Source: Methylocaldum sp002005105 (GTDB taxonomy: Bacteria; Pseudomonadota; Gammaproteobacteria; Methylococcales; Methylococcaceae). Taken from it: 64,000 nt of DNA. This document shows, one piece after another, positions 51,666 to 60,423 of this stretch. Under the pieces are notes generated by a model that worked only from the letters and a program-made list of their open reading frames with translations, did no database searches and was not told where the DNA came from. Position 1 is the first letter of the stretch, and every line of letters starts with the position of its first letter. A program made the position numbers and the translations under genes. The stretch lies in NCBI RefSeq assembly GCF_051027545.1, contig NZ_CP194902.1, forward strand, positions 1,612,001 to 1,676,000, in the 5' to 3' direction.

Positions 51666-53261
51666 GTGACCGTTTTCTTCCCCAGACGCCTTCGCGGCTG
51701 GCGCTTCACTCTGTTCAACATCGCGCTCGGCTTGGGGCACATGGTCGTGCTTTTCAACGCCGGCTCTTATATCGCGCTGATGCCGCATGTCGCGGGCGAC
51801 CTGGGAGGAGTATCGCCGAGCCTCGGCACCTGGGCCCAGACCGATTTCATGATCGCTCTGGCCTTGGCGTTTCCCATCGCCCGCTGGCTGTCCGGGCGTT
51901 TCGGCGATTACCGCTTGTTCGCTACGGCCTTTGTGATCTATGCAGCGGCCTCTTATTTCTGCGCCATCAGCGAAACTTTGCGGCTGTTCCTGCCGGCGCG
52001 CATCGTTCTCGGCTTTGCCGGCGGCGTTACGCTGCCAATCGGACAAGCCCTGTTGCTGAAAGAGTATCCCGCTCGGCTCAAATCGGTGGGGCTTGGGATA
52101 TGGGGGTTGTTCACCCTGATGCCGTTTACGATCGGATTTCCCATCGGCGGCTGGCTGGCCGACGAAATCGGGTGGCGTTATCTGTTTTATCTCAACATCC
52201 CCGTCGCCCTGGCCATTGCCGGCGTAACCGGTTCATTACTTTATGGGCGGGGATTCCAGCGGCGCTACACCCGTTTCGATTTCGCCGGCTTTATCCTGTT
52301 GGCTCTGATCTTCGGCGGCGTGCAAACCATTCTGAATATGGGCAACGATTTCGACTGGTTCGATTCGCCCTTTCTGCGCGGCGTACTGATCGCCGTTGTC
52401 GTAGCGCTGCCTTGTTTCGTCATCTGGGAACTGGGAGAGCGGCACCCTGCGATGGACATCCGGCTGTTTACCCATCGCAACTTCACGATTGGCATCATTT
52501 GCCTTGTCCTAGGTTTCTTGGCGATCCAGGGACTGCTGTCGCTGTTCATCGTCCAGCTCCAATTGCTGCTGGGATACTCGTCATTTCTTGCCGGCCTCTT
52601 GTTCCTGGTGATGATCTTTTTGGCGGCGCCGGCGATCGCCGTCATGCACGAGCTTATCAAGGGCGTCGATGCGCGGGTGTTCGCCTGCCTCAACCTGCTG
52701 GGCTTGGCGTTCACCCTGTCCTGGATCGGGCTCTTCGACGATCCGGGATCGTTCGATCAGATCGTTTGGCCCATGCTGCTCCTCGGCTTTTTTCTGGGTT
52801 CGTTCTTCACGCCGCTGACCGCCATCGCCCTTCACGGGCTGACGCCGAGCCAAATGATGCGCGCCGCGGAAGAGGCAGCAGCGCTGAGAATCGCCGCGGG
52901 TGCGCTCGGCATTACCTTGCAGGGCGTCATGCTGTTTCGGCGCAGCCCCTTTCATCAGCTTCATCTGGCCGATCAATTCGGGGGGCGCCGGTTTCCGTCG
53001 CTGGACTTGCTGCCGCGGCTCTCGTCGCGTCTGGAGACTGCCGGCCTCGATCCCGGCATCGTACAGGGCAAGCTTCTGGCCCTCATCAGACAGCAGGCCG
53101 CCATTCTGGCGGTCAACGATGCCTTCTTGATGGCGGGATATCTCTTTCTCGGGCTGGCCGGGCTGGTGTGGCTGGCCCATCCCACTCACAGGCCGCTGCG
53201 TCCGAGTCCGGCGGAGGACCTGAGGGAAACCAAGGCCGAGGAACTGATGGAGCAACCATGA
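51666..53261 (+). CDS. DHA2-family (EmrB-type) MFS drug exporter
   Basis: The 531-residue membrane protein has about 14 hydrophobic segments. It shows the DHA2-type motifs ALAFPIARWLSGRFGDYRLF (motif A, near 63-82), ARIVLGFAGGVTLPIGQALLLKEYP (near 114-138) and GIWGLFTLMPFTIGFPIGGWLADEIGWRYLFYLNIPVAL (near 144-182). It exports hydrophobic compounds with protons. The GTG start at 51666 begins the first helix region. The stop overlaps the outer-membrane gene by 4 bases. The HlyD partner follows, so this forms a tripartite EmrAB-TolC-like pump. Confidence 0.9.
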   Translation: MTVFFPRRLRGWRFTLFNIALGLGHMVVLFNAGSYIALMPHVAGDLGGVSPSLGTWAQTDFMIALALAFPIARWLSGRFGDYRLFATAFVIYAAASYFCAISETLRLFLPARIVLGFAGGVTLPIGQALLLKEYPARLKSVGLGIWGLFTLMPFTIGFPIGGWLADEIGWRYLFYLNIPVALAIAGVTGSLLYGRGFQRRYTRFDFAGFILLALIFGGVQTILNMGNDFDWFDSPFLRGVLIAVVVALPCFVIWELGERHPAMDIRLFTHRNFTIGIICLVLGFLAIQGLLSLFIVQLQLLLGYSSFLAGLLFLVMIFLAAPAIAVMHELIKGVDARVFACLNLLGLAFTLSWIGLFDDPGSFDQIVWPMLLLGFFLGSFFTPLTAIALHGLTPSQMMRAAEEAAALRIAAGALGITLQGVMLFRRSPFHQLHLADQFGGRRFPSLDLLPRLSSRLETAGLDPGIVQGKLLALIRQQAAILAVNDAFLMAGYLFLGLAGLVWLAHPTHRPLRPSPAEDLRETKAEELMEQP

Positions 53262-54757
53262 ATCGCCGATCTGCCTATCGTCGCCTGATTGCTGGTCTTA
53301 GCGTCCTGTTTCTGATCGCAGGCTGCGCCTGGATTCCGTCCGGCGGGCAGCGTGCCGAATTTGCCGACGCCCCGGGCATTACCCAGAAACTGTCCGAAGC
53401 CCGCGACGGTGAGCTTCTGGGGGTACGGAATTCGTGGCCACAGGAGAGCTGGTGGCGGCAGTTCGGCAGCTCCGAGCTGAACCACCTGATGGACATGGCG
53501 CTCAAGGATAACCCAGGTCTCAAGGTGGCTGCCGCCCGGCTGCGCGAGGCGGAAGGCTTTGCCCGCGTGGAGGGGGCGAGACTGCTGCCGTTCCTGGATG
53601 CGGAGGCGGAGGTCGCAACGGCGCGGTTTTCCGAGTACAGCTTCAATGTCGCCCTTAGGGGAGCGCATACCGTCTCGGCGTTGATCAATCCCTTGAGCCT
53701 CCGCTACGAATTCGATTTCTGGGGAAAAAATCGGGCGGCATTGGAAGCGGCTCTGGGCGAAGCGGCAGCCGAAGACGCGGAACAGGCCGAAGTCAGGCTG
53801 CAATTGACCGCCGCGATAGCGAGGTGTTACTTCCGAGGGGTCGCGCTGCGGCAGCAGCTCGATCTCGCTGATGACATGGTGGAATTGCGGCGTAATTTGC
53901 TCCAACTGGCCGAAACGCGTTACGAGCTGGGGCTGGACTCCGCGGATCCGGTCAAACAGGCCGAATCCGAGCTGGAAGCGACCGGCAAGCGCCGAGCCAT
54001 TACCCGCGACTACCTGGACTTGCAGCGGAACTTGCTTGCCCGCTTGATCGGCCGCGGTCCTGATGCGACACAGCACCTGTTTAATCGCAGCGTGACGCTG
54101 CCCGAAAAAATTCCGCTGCCCACAAAGCTTCCGCTGGAACTGCTCGCCCACCGTCCGGACCTCGCTGCCGCACTGCACCGGGCCGAGGCGGCGGCGCAAC
54201 GGATCAAGGTAGCCAGAGCCAGTTTTTACCCGACGGTCGATTTGACCGCGTTCGTCGGCTTGAACGCCCTTCGCATGACCAAGGGTGCGAGCTCCCTCGC
54301 CAATATCCTTTTTTCGGGTAACAGCTTCGCCTATGGCGTCGCGCCTGGCCTCAGGCTCCCCATCTTCGAAGGCGGGCGGCTGCGCGGCCAGCTGTCGGTG
54401 CAAAGGGCGGAATACGACGAAGCCGTGGAGCTCTACAACAAGACCCTGCTGCAAGCGGTGCAGGAAGTCGCCGACAGTCTCAGCAGTTGGCGCGACACCC
54501 GGGCCATCGTCGAAGCGCACAACCGCCTGCTGGCTTCGCAGCGGGAAGCCCTCGATCTGGCTCAAGAGCGGCTTCGCAGCGGCCTGGACGATCGCCGGAC
54601 GATGCTGGCGCGCCGGCATTCCGTTCTGGATCAGGAATTCACGCTCAAGACCCTGGAAACCGATCAGCTCGTTGCCATGACCGATCTCATCGAGGCATTG
54701 GGCGGCGGATACGCCAACGGTCTCGACGACACCCGCCTCCGACCGATTTCAGATTGA
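53258..54757 (+). CDS. Outer-membrane efflux lipoprotein, NodT/OprM-type
   Basis: The 499-residue protein begins with a lipoprotein signal (LSVLFLIAGCAW, Cys near 23), then NSWPQESWWRQFGSSELNHLMDMALKDNPGLKVAAARLREAEG and two TolC-like repeats with LRYEFDFWGKNRAALEAALGEA, LPLELLAHRPDLAAALHRAEAAAQRIKVARASFYPTVDL and LRLPIFEGGRLRGQL. It forms the outer-membrane channel of the pump. The ATG overlaps the MFS stop at ATGA. A much longer open frame in the same register extends over the MFS gene; it is an out-of-frame shadow and not part of this protein. Confidence 0.9.
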   Translation: MNRRSAYRRLIAGLSVLFLIAGCAWIPSGGQRAEFADAPGITQKLSEARDGELLGVRNSWPQESWWRQFGSSELNHLMDMALKDNPGLKVAAARLREAEGFARVEGARLLPFLDAEAEVATARFSEYSFNVALRGAHTVSALINPLSLRYEFDFWGKNRAALEAALGEAAAEDAEQAEVRLQLTAAIARCYFRGVALRQQLDLADDMVELRRNLLQLAETRYELGLDSADPVKQAESELEATGKRRAITRDYLDLQRNLLARLIGRGPDATQHLFNRSVTLPEKIPLPTKLPLELLAHRPDLAAALHRAEAAAQRIKVARASFYPTVDLTAFVGLNALRMTKGASSLANILFSGNSFAYGVAPGLRLPIFEGGRLRGQLSVQRAEYDEAVELYNKTLLQAVQEVADSLSSWRDTRAIVEAHNRLLASQREALDLAQERLRSGLDDRRTMLARRHSVLDQEFTLKTLETDQLVAMTDLIEALGGGYANGLDDTRLRPISD

Positions 54758-54865
54758 GAGGGCTCCTGCCGAAACATGGACCAAGCCTAGGCGCTATTCT
54801 GTCGAGCCCAAAGACAGTCTCTTCCACTCGATTCAAAATAATTCCAAAAACTCGAACAGGCATCT

Positions 54866-56098
54866 ATGAAGATTCATCCGAAGGCGATCCGCGCGCGGCG
54901 CAACCGTCGTCTTTTGCTGGTGGCGCTGGCCGTGCTCGCGTGCGCTCTGGCCGCGGCCATCTACTGGTGGGTGCATGGCCGTTTCCGGGTCGAGACCGAC
55001 AATGCCTTCGTCGCCGGCAATCTGATTCCGGTCGAAGCGGATGCGACCGGCATCGTCACCCAGGTCCTGGCCGAGGAAACCCAGTTCGTGAACAAGGGCG
55101 ACCTGCTGGTCCGGCTCGACGAACACCGCGCCCATGCCGCCCTGGGGCAAAGCGAGGGTGACCTGGGGCGGACCGTGCGCGGGATCGGCGCGCTGTTCGC
55201 GACGCGCCAGCAACTCTGCCAGAAACTGGACGCGCGCTCGGCCCAGCTCGCCCGGGTGCGCCACGACGTCATTCGCTTCCGTCAGGCGTTTCCCAGCGGT
55301 TCGGTTTCGGAGCAAGTCCTGCAAAACGCCGAGGATCAGATGACGGCCCTCGAAGCGGAACTGCGGGAGGTCGGCGCGGAACTCCAGTCCATCGAGGCGC
55401 GGGTCGGGGGAACCAGTCGCACCGAACACCCCGAAGTGGAGGCCGCCAAGCACCGCTTCGTCAACGCTTACCTCGATTTCGTCCGACAGCGCATCCGGGC
55501 GCCCGTTTCGGGTTATGTGGCGAAACGCAAAGCTCAGGTCGGGGATCGGGTCCATCCCGGAGATCCGCTGCTCATGGTGGTGCCGCTGGACCATCTCTGG
55601 GTGGAGGCGAACCTCCGGGAGACCGAGCTGCGCAAAGTGCGGCCCGGCCAGTCGGCCGAGGTGATCGTCGATCTGTACGGACGGCGCCGTGTCTATCACG
55701 GCACGGTCGAAGGCCTGGTGCCCGGCACCGGCAGCGTGTTCGCCCTGTTGCCGCCGGACAATGCGACCGGCAATTTCATCCACATCGTCCAGCGGGTGCC
55801 GGTGCGCATCGCCCTGCGCAAGGACGAGATCCTGAAACGGCCCATCCGCCCCGGATTGTCCACGGTGACGTCCATCCATATCGATGAACCCGGCCGGCCG
55901 CTGGACACCTCGCTAGCGGAAGTTACCGCTCCGGCGTATGAAACCGATATTTTCAGAGACGAGCTTGCCTCCGCGGAACTCAGGGCGCAGGAAATCATCA
56001 CGGCCAACGTGGTGCCGCAAGACGATTCCTTGGAGTCTTCCTGCAGCCGGTCCGGCGCACCGCTTCATGCCACGCAAACCCCGCCTCGGCGGAGATAA
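54866..56098 (+). CDS. HlyD-family periplasmic adaptor (EmrA-type)
   Basis: The 410-residue protein has one membrane helix (LLLVALAVLACALAAAIYWW, near 13-32), then the EmrA-like start VETDNAFVAGNLIPVEADATGIVTQVLAEE, a coiled-coil hairpin (about 90-190) and the closing barrel with IRAPVSGYVAKRKAQVGDRVHPGDPLLMVVPLD near 208-240. It links the MFS pump to the outer-membrane channel. It lies 108 bases after the channel gene and closes the cluster. The last 30 residues are Ser/Pro-rich and unusual. Confidence 0.9.
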   Translation: MKIHPKAIRARRNRRLLLVALAVLACALAAAIYWWVHGRFRVETDNAFVAGNLIPVEADATGIVTQVLAEETQFVNKGDLLVRLDEHRAHAALGQSEGDLGRTVRGIGALFATRQQLCQKLDARSAQLARVRHDVIRFRQAFPSGSVSEQVLQNAEDQMTALEAELREVGAELQSIEARVGGTSRTEHPEVEAAKHRFVNAYLDFVRQRIRAPVSGYVAKRKAQVGDRVHPGDPLLMVVPLDHLWVEANLRETELRKVRPGQSAEVIVDLYGRRRVYHGTVEGLVPGTGSVFALLPPDNATGNFIHIVQRVPVRIALRKDEILKRPIRPGLSTVTSIHIDEPGRPLDTSLAEVTAPAYETDIFRDELASAELRAQEIITANVVPQDDSLESSCSRSGAPLHATQTPPRRR

Positions 56099-56270
56099 TC
56101 CTAGAAACGGCAGTTGACCGCTTGGATGGAGTAGAAACGCCTCATGGATTCTGACCGTCGTCCCTCCTACCGATTTCACCGCTTGGGTGAAGCCGCTACG
56201 TGCACTCGAGCACGCCCAACTGCCGTTTCCAGGATAATCGGAGCGGTAACTCATGGTGTTCCAGGCCGTT

Positions 56271-56966
56271 TCAACGGTGCCGCTCACCGAGGGTGGCGCG
56301 AAGGCGGGTGGGGTCAATGCCGCCGCCATGGCCCTTGATGCCCCGGCCGCGATCGTCGGCGATCGGGCTGTTCGCGATCTGCATCGATGCAAAACGCGCC
56401 GAAATGCCGTCTCCGCGATTACCGAAAACGCGAGTATTCGTGAGAACCAGCATTGGCGGACACTCCAAGCCCGTGGTATCGCTTATCGGAGAAATTCCGG
56501 TTTTGCCCTGTTGAAGCGTTACGTTGTACAGCATGACGCTGGGCGGTACCGAATAAAAGCCATCGCCGCATGCCACACGGAGCGATAGCAGATCGAAGAC
56601 GGGCGTATTCGGGGCGTCCGAGAGTGTAATCGAATGGCCGTTGCCGTCTATCGTTATGCGCGTTTGAACACAGGGATCCGGGTAGTAACGGCAGTCGCTC
56701 GCCACCACGGGCAATGCTTCCGTCAGGACGACGTCGCCGGTGAGTTCGATGGTGTCGTCTTCGGAGCCCGCGGGACAGCCGCCGGTCCGGGTATTGAATA
56801 TCGCCGCCGTAATGGCATCGGCCAGAGTGCAAGCCGTGCTTTTATCGGCGCTTCCGCCTACGGTAAAAACCGTCGCCTCGGCAGATTCGGCCGCCAAGGC
56901 GGAAGCTAGCGGCAATAAGACCCGTAGATATTGGCAAAGCGTTGAGCTGAAGATGAAAGCTGGCAT
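56271..56966 (-). CDS. Exported beta-helix (CSLREA-like) protein, probably truncated
   Basis: The 231-residue protein has a signal peptide ending near ESAEA, then FTVGGSADKSTACTLADAITAA (the CSLREA-type start), DDTIELTGDVVLTEALPV and ITIDGNGHSITLSD, typical of the beginning of a right-handed parallel beta-helix. Full-length members usually run to several hundred residues. This one stops after RGIKGHGGGIDPTRLRATLGERHR, a basic tail that does not fit the helix. AAGGAGG precedes the ATG at 56966. I read it as a truncated or frameshifted gene, but a short functional form is possible. Confidence 0.6.
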   Translation of the reverse strand: MPAFIFSSTLCQYLRVLLPLASALAAESAEATVFTVGGSADKSTACTLADAITAAIFNTRTGGCPAGSEDDTIELTGDVVLTEALPVVASDCRYYPDPCVQTRITIDGNGHSITLSDAPNTPVFDLLSLRVACGDGFYSVPPSVMLYNVTLQQGKTGISPISDTTGLECPPMLVLTNTRVFGNRGDGISARFASMQIANSPIADDRGRGIKGHGGGIDPTRLRATLGERHR

Positions 56967-57225
56967 GCCCTTTCCTCCTTGTTCGACATGAGTCGTGCAC
57001 AATCCCGAGATCATCGGTAACTGCGGAAGTCTGCATTCGGCCTCTGATGCCTTCAATGTCATTTAACAATGTAGAAGGCGGCGGAATCGGCTCGCTCGGC
57101 CCGACTTGATCCCGAATATTGCCGCGCGGGACGGAGCTTTTGCGGGATCGAGAGACATGGAGTCCGCCAACGGAAGCATCGTCGTGAGCCGAAAAACGCT
57201 CATGCCCGTTAGGGCGGCTCGCCGG

Positions 57226-57657
57226 TCAGGCGTTCGGATAATGTTTTACGAAGTGTTTCGACCGGTTTTCGTACCCGTTCGCCATGTAGAAGCGGTGGGC
57301 GTCTGTGCGCAGGTCGCTGCTGGTCAACTCGACCCGGGTGCATCCCCGCCCGATGAAGAAGTCGTCCGCTGCGCGCAGCAATTCGGCGCCTATGCCTCGT
57401 CGTCGCATGCTTTGGTCGACCACGAGAGCGGAAATGCGTCCCCATTTTCCGATTTCGTGGAGCGGACTAACGACGTGCAGAACGATCGTTCCGACCACCT
57501 CCGCGCCGATTTCGCCCACCAGCGCCAGATCAGAATCCGATCCGTCATAGGCGAGGAGTCTCGCCCGAAGTTCGCCGACGTCGATAACGTAGCCCAGTTG
57601 CCGGAAAAGGCGGATCAGCCGTTCACAATCCGAGGATGCCGCGGGGCGCACCTTCAT
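57226..57657 (-). CDS. GNAT-family N-acetyltransferase
   Basis: The 143-residue protein has the GNAT fold: KVRPAASSDCERLIRLFRQLGY, the acetyl-CoA motif ALVVDQSMRRRGIGAELLRAADDFF (near 78-102), and GCTRVELTSSDLRTDAHRFYMANGYEN near 105. The substrate is unknown. GGGAGG precedes the ATG at 57657. The GFA gene, same strand, ends 60 bases upstream of this start, so the two may be co-transcribed. Confidence 0.86.
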   Translation of the reverse strand: MKVRPAASSDCERLIRLFRQLGYVIDVGELRARLLAYDGSDSDLALVGEIGAEVVGTIVLHVVSPLHEIGKWGRISALVVDQSMRRRGIGAELLRAADDFFIGRGCTRVELTSSDLRTDAHRFYMANGYENRSKHFVKHYPNA

Positions 57658-57716
57658 GAGCAGCCTCCCAGAGGAGAATCGGCTCCGGCTTCGTTCGGCA
57701 TTACCGGCGCGGACGA

Positions 57717-58100
57717 TCAAGCTTCCCGGCTGAGATGCGCCAGCGCGTGCGCATGGGATTCCCAGTTTTGGCCGTCGAAGGGCTCGATGACCAGTTCCTT
57801 GGGCTTCGGACTAAGGCAGCGGACGTTCACGTCGTAGCCGTCCGGGTTCGATCTAGGGATATAGAAGGGCTTTATGCCGCAGGTCTTGCAGAACAGGTGC
57901 TTGGCGACGCCAGTGTTGAAGGTGTAGACAACGAGGTTCTCCTCACCCTTTATCAGCCTGAATTGCGATTTGGGGACGATGAGGTGCAGGAAGCCGGACT
58001 TGGAGCAAATCGAGCAATTGCAGTCCTGGCAGACAACGCGCTCGGGGGCCTCGACCTCGAATTGGACCGCTTCGCAATGGCAACTACCGCGGTAGAGCAT
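57717..58100 (-). CDS. GFA-family (glutathione-dependent formaldehyde-activating type) protein
   Basis: The 127-residue protein has the zinc motifs of the GFA/CENP-V family: GSCHCEAVQFEVE (near 5), CQDCNCSICSKSGFLH (near 24) and HLFCKTCGIKPFYIPRSNP (near 68). The founding member condenses formaldehyde with glutathione, but most homologues have unknown substrates. In a methylotroph a formaldehyde role would be attractive, yet this is inference. The ATG at 58100 begins the conserved part; an in-frame start 15 codons earlier is possible. Confidence 0.85.
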   Translation of the reverse strand: MLYRGSCHCEAVQFEVEAPERVVCQDCNCSICSKSGFLHLIVPKSQFRLIKGEENLVVYTFNTGVAKHLFCKTCGIKPFYIPRSNPDGYDVNVRCLSPKPKELVIEPFDGQNWESHAHALAHLSREA

Positions 58101-58166
58101 GGTTTCCGTCTCATGAAAAAGAATGCCGATATTGCGGACCGTCATGACCGACTGTAAGCGGCATGT

Positions 58167-58315
58167 GTTATTAACCCAGCCTATAAATATAGGCCGGGTT
58201 AATCCGGGGCAGGGATGCCCCGGCGCGGCGACAAGCCGCGTGAGCCCAGGCCGGGCGTGTACCGGCCTGGGCGGCGGCCCGAAATACCAGGAGGGTATTT
58301 ACGGGCCTGATTAAT
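58167..58315 (+). repeat. 149-bp structured dispersed repeat, copy 2
   Basis: This is nearly identical to 50247-50395 and in the same orientation. Differences mostly keep pairing: the first hairpin here is GCCTATA/TATAGGC where copy 1 has GCCTCTA/TTAGGC, the second is a perfect CCGGGGC/GCCCCGG, and the fourth is a perfect 11-bp stem GCCCAGGCCGG/CCGGCCTGGGC with loop GCGTGTA. It lies between the GFA gene and the sigma-factor gene. No protein is encoded. Confidence 0.75.
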
Positions 58316-58453
58316 AACGATCCGGAGGAACATGATAATGCTCGGGGCGATTGAAGCCTAGCGAGGCTATCGAGGACGCGAATGATGGCACGGCCAGGGG
58401 CTCTTTCCGATTCCTACGCAACTCGCGATGTTCTTCCATAAGTACCGGCCGTT

Positions 58454-59797
58454 TCAATCCAAAAGCTCGTTCAGCCGCCGTTCGAGAAACCGCCGCTCCG
58501 GTTCCTGCCGTGTCAGGCTAAGCGCCCGCTCGTAAGCGGCGCGGGCTTCCGCCGTTCGTTCCAGCCGGCGGCACAGGTCGGCGCGAGCCGCATGCGCCAG
58601 GTGGTAGTCCTCTAAATCGCCTCGGGCGAGAATGCCGTCCACGAGCGTGAGGCCTGCCTCGGGCCCGTCGTACATCGCCACCGCCACGGCGCGGTTCAGT
58701 TCCACCACCGGCGACGGCTCGATTCGCAACAGCACGTTATATAGCCCGACGATCTGCGCCCAGTCGGTCTCGCCGGCGCTCGGCGCTTCGGCATGCACGG
58801 CCGCGATCGCCGCCTGCAGCGTGTACGGGCCGAACCGTCGCGACGACAGCGCCCGTTCCACCAGCGCCAGCCCTTGCGCAATCTGGTCCCGGTTCCAAAG
58901 CGCGCGGTCCTGCTCGTCCAGCAGTATCAGTTCGCCGCCGGGCGAGGTGCGCGCGGCACGGCGCGATTCGTGCAGCAGCATCAGCGCCAGGAGCCCCTGC
59001 GCTTCGGGTTCGGGCAGCAGTTCGATCAGCAACCGCCCGAGACGGATCGCTTCCTCCGAGAGATCGTGTCTTGTCAGCGAGCCGCCCAGCGAGGCGGAGT
59101 AGCCCTCGTTGAACACCAGATAAACAACACGCAGCACGGCGTCCAAGCGCTCCGGCAGATCTTCGCGTGTCGGCACCTGATAGGGAATGCGGGCGTCGCG
59201 GATTTTCGCCTTGGCGCGCACGATACGTTGAGCCAGTGTGGACGGGGCGGTGAGGAAAGCGCGAGCAATTTCTTCGGTGGTGAGGCCGCACACCTCGCGC
59301 AGCGTGAGCGCGACCTGCGCGTCCGGCGACAAGGCAGGATGGCAGCAGGTGAAAATCAGCCGCAGCCGGTCGTCTTCGACGCTCTCGTCGTCCCATGCCG
59401 CCGGATCGCCGAGCCCGTCCGCTACCCGTTCGGCGAGCGCCATCAGCGATGCCCCGCCGTTCCCGATATCCGCGGGGTCCCGTCCCTCCGAATCATCGGT
59501 GCCGAGCCGTTCGGCGGCATCCGGCGGCAAGTCGACGAACCGTGCACGCCGGCGCAGGTTGTCGATGGCCTTGAAGCGGCCGGTGGATACCAGCCAAGCC
59601 CGCGGATTGGCTGGCATGCCTTCCTGCGGCCATTGCTCCAGCGCCGCCCGAAAGGCATCGTGCAGCGCTTCTTCGGCGAGATCGAAGTCGCCGAGCAAAC
59701 GCACCAGGGTAGCGAACACGCGGCGCGAATCGGAACGGTAGATGGCGTCTACCGTCTCACGCACCCGTTCTGCAGCGTTCTCGTTTGACGACGACAT
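58454..59797 (-). CDS. ECF sigma factor with long C-terminal extension (ECF42-type)
   Basis: The 447-residue protein has sigma region 2 (RVFATLVRLLGDFDLAEEALHDAFRAALEQWP near 25-56, then KAIDNLRRRARF) and region 4 (VALTLREVCGLTTEEIARAFLTAPSTLAQRIVRAKAKIR near 160-200). About 240 helical residues with TPR-like repeats follow, unlike standard ECFs of about 180. This layout and its place in a row of DGPF/YCII genes match the ECF42 group, in which no anti-sigma factor is needed and the extension controls activity. It is the last gene of the series and starts 8 bases after the VOC gene. Confidence 0.88.
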   Translation of the reverse strand: MSSSNENAAERVRETVDAIYRSDSRRVFATLVRLLGDFDLAEEALHDAFRAALEQWPQEGMPANPRAWLVSTGRFKAIDNLRRRARFVDLPPDAAERLGTDDSEGRDPADIGNGGASLMALAERVADGLGDPAAWDDESVEDDRLRLIFTCCHPALSPDAQVALTLREVCGLTTEEIARAFLTAPSTLAQRIVRAKAKIRDARIPYQVPTREDLPERLDAVLRVVYLVFNEGYSASLGGSLTRHDLSEEAIRLGRLLIELLPEPEAQGLLALMLLHESRRAARTSPGGELILLDEQDRALWNRDQIAQGLALVERALSSRRFGPYTLQAAIAAVHAEAPSAGETDWAQIVGLYNVLLRIEPSPVVELNRAVAVAMYDGPEAGLTLVDGILARGDLEDYHLAHAARADLCRRLERTAEARAAYERALSLTRQEPERRFLERRLNELLD

Positions 59798-59805
59798 CTG
59801 TCGCT

Positions 59806-60276
59806 CTAGGCGTCGCTTTGCTTGAACATTGCCTCGGCACGCCTATTGATTTCCTCTGGGGTAAGCTCTTCCTTGCGGGTCGCGAGAAACCAGACGTGCC
59901 CAAAAGGATCTTCCAGCGTGCCGGTGCGGTCGCCGTAAAATTGGTCTTGCACCGGCCTGACGGCTTTCGCTCCGGCGTCGACGGCGCGGGCGAACAGAGT
60001 ATCCACGTCTTCCACGTACACATGAAGACCGACCGACGAGCCGCCCAGCGCTTGAGGGCTGCGTAACGGACTCGCTTCGCACGAATCGGCCAGCATGACG
60101 GTCGAGTCGCCGATTCTGATCTCGGCGTGTCCGATTTCGCCGCCGGGCGCCACCAGACGAAAAAGCTCCACAGCGCCGAATGCCCGTTTGTAAAATTCGA
60201 TGGCCTCGGCCGCACCCTTGATGCCCAGGTACGGTGTCACGCTGTGGTATCCGTCGGGGATCGCTTTAACCGTCAT
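59806..60276 (-). CDS. VOC-family (PhnB-like) protein
   Basis: The 156-residue protein has the VOC half-domain pattern VTPYLGIKGAAEAIEFYKRAFGAVELFRL (near 13) and VEDVDTLFARAVDAGAKAV...FYGDRTGTLEDPFGHVWFLAT, typical of PhnB/glyoxalase-like proteins. The substrate is unknown. GGAAGGAG precedes the ATG at 60276; the longer frame is not conserved. It is immediately followed by the sigma-factor gene, so the pair is likely coupled. Confidence 0.85.
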   Translation of the reverse strand: MTVKAIPDGYHSVTPYLGIKGAAEAIEFYKRAFGAVELFRLVAPGGEIGHAEIRIGDSTVMLADSCEASPLRSPQALGGSSVGLHVYVEDVDTLFARAVDAGAKAVRPVQDQFYGDRTGTLEDPFGHVWFLATRKEELTPEEINRRAEAMFKQSDA

Positions 60277-60423
60277 CTCCTTGCTCCTTCCAAGTAAAAG
60301 ATCACTCACGACATGGGCGACCCAGCGCTCCGTGCGAACCGCTGGCATCGGTTTCCAAGCGCCTGTTATATCGCTTGATGGATATCTCGCGCCTAGAAAG
60401 TGGCGAGCCGACGCCGGGCGAAC

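Noticed and set aside
52100..53257. Long N-terminal extension of the NodT-type protein
   Set aside because: The register overlaps the MFS gene out of frame; the lipoprotein signal and ATGA overlap place the true start at 53258.
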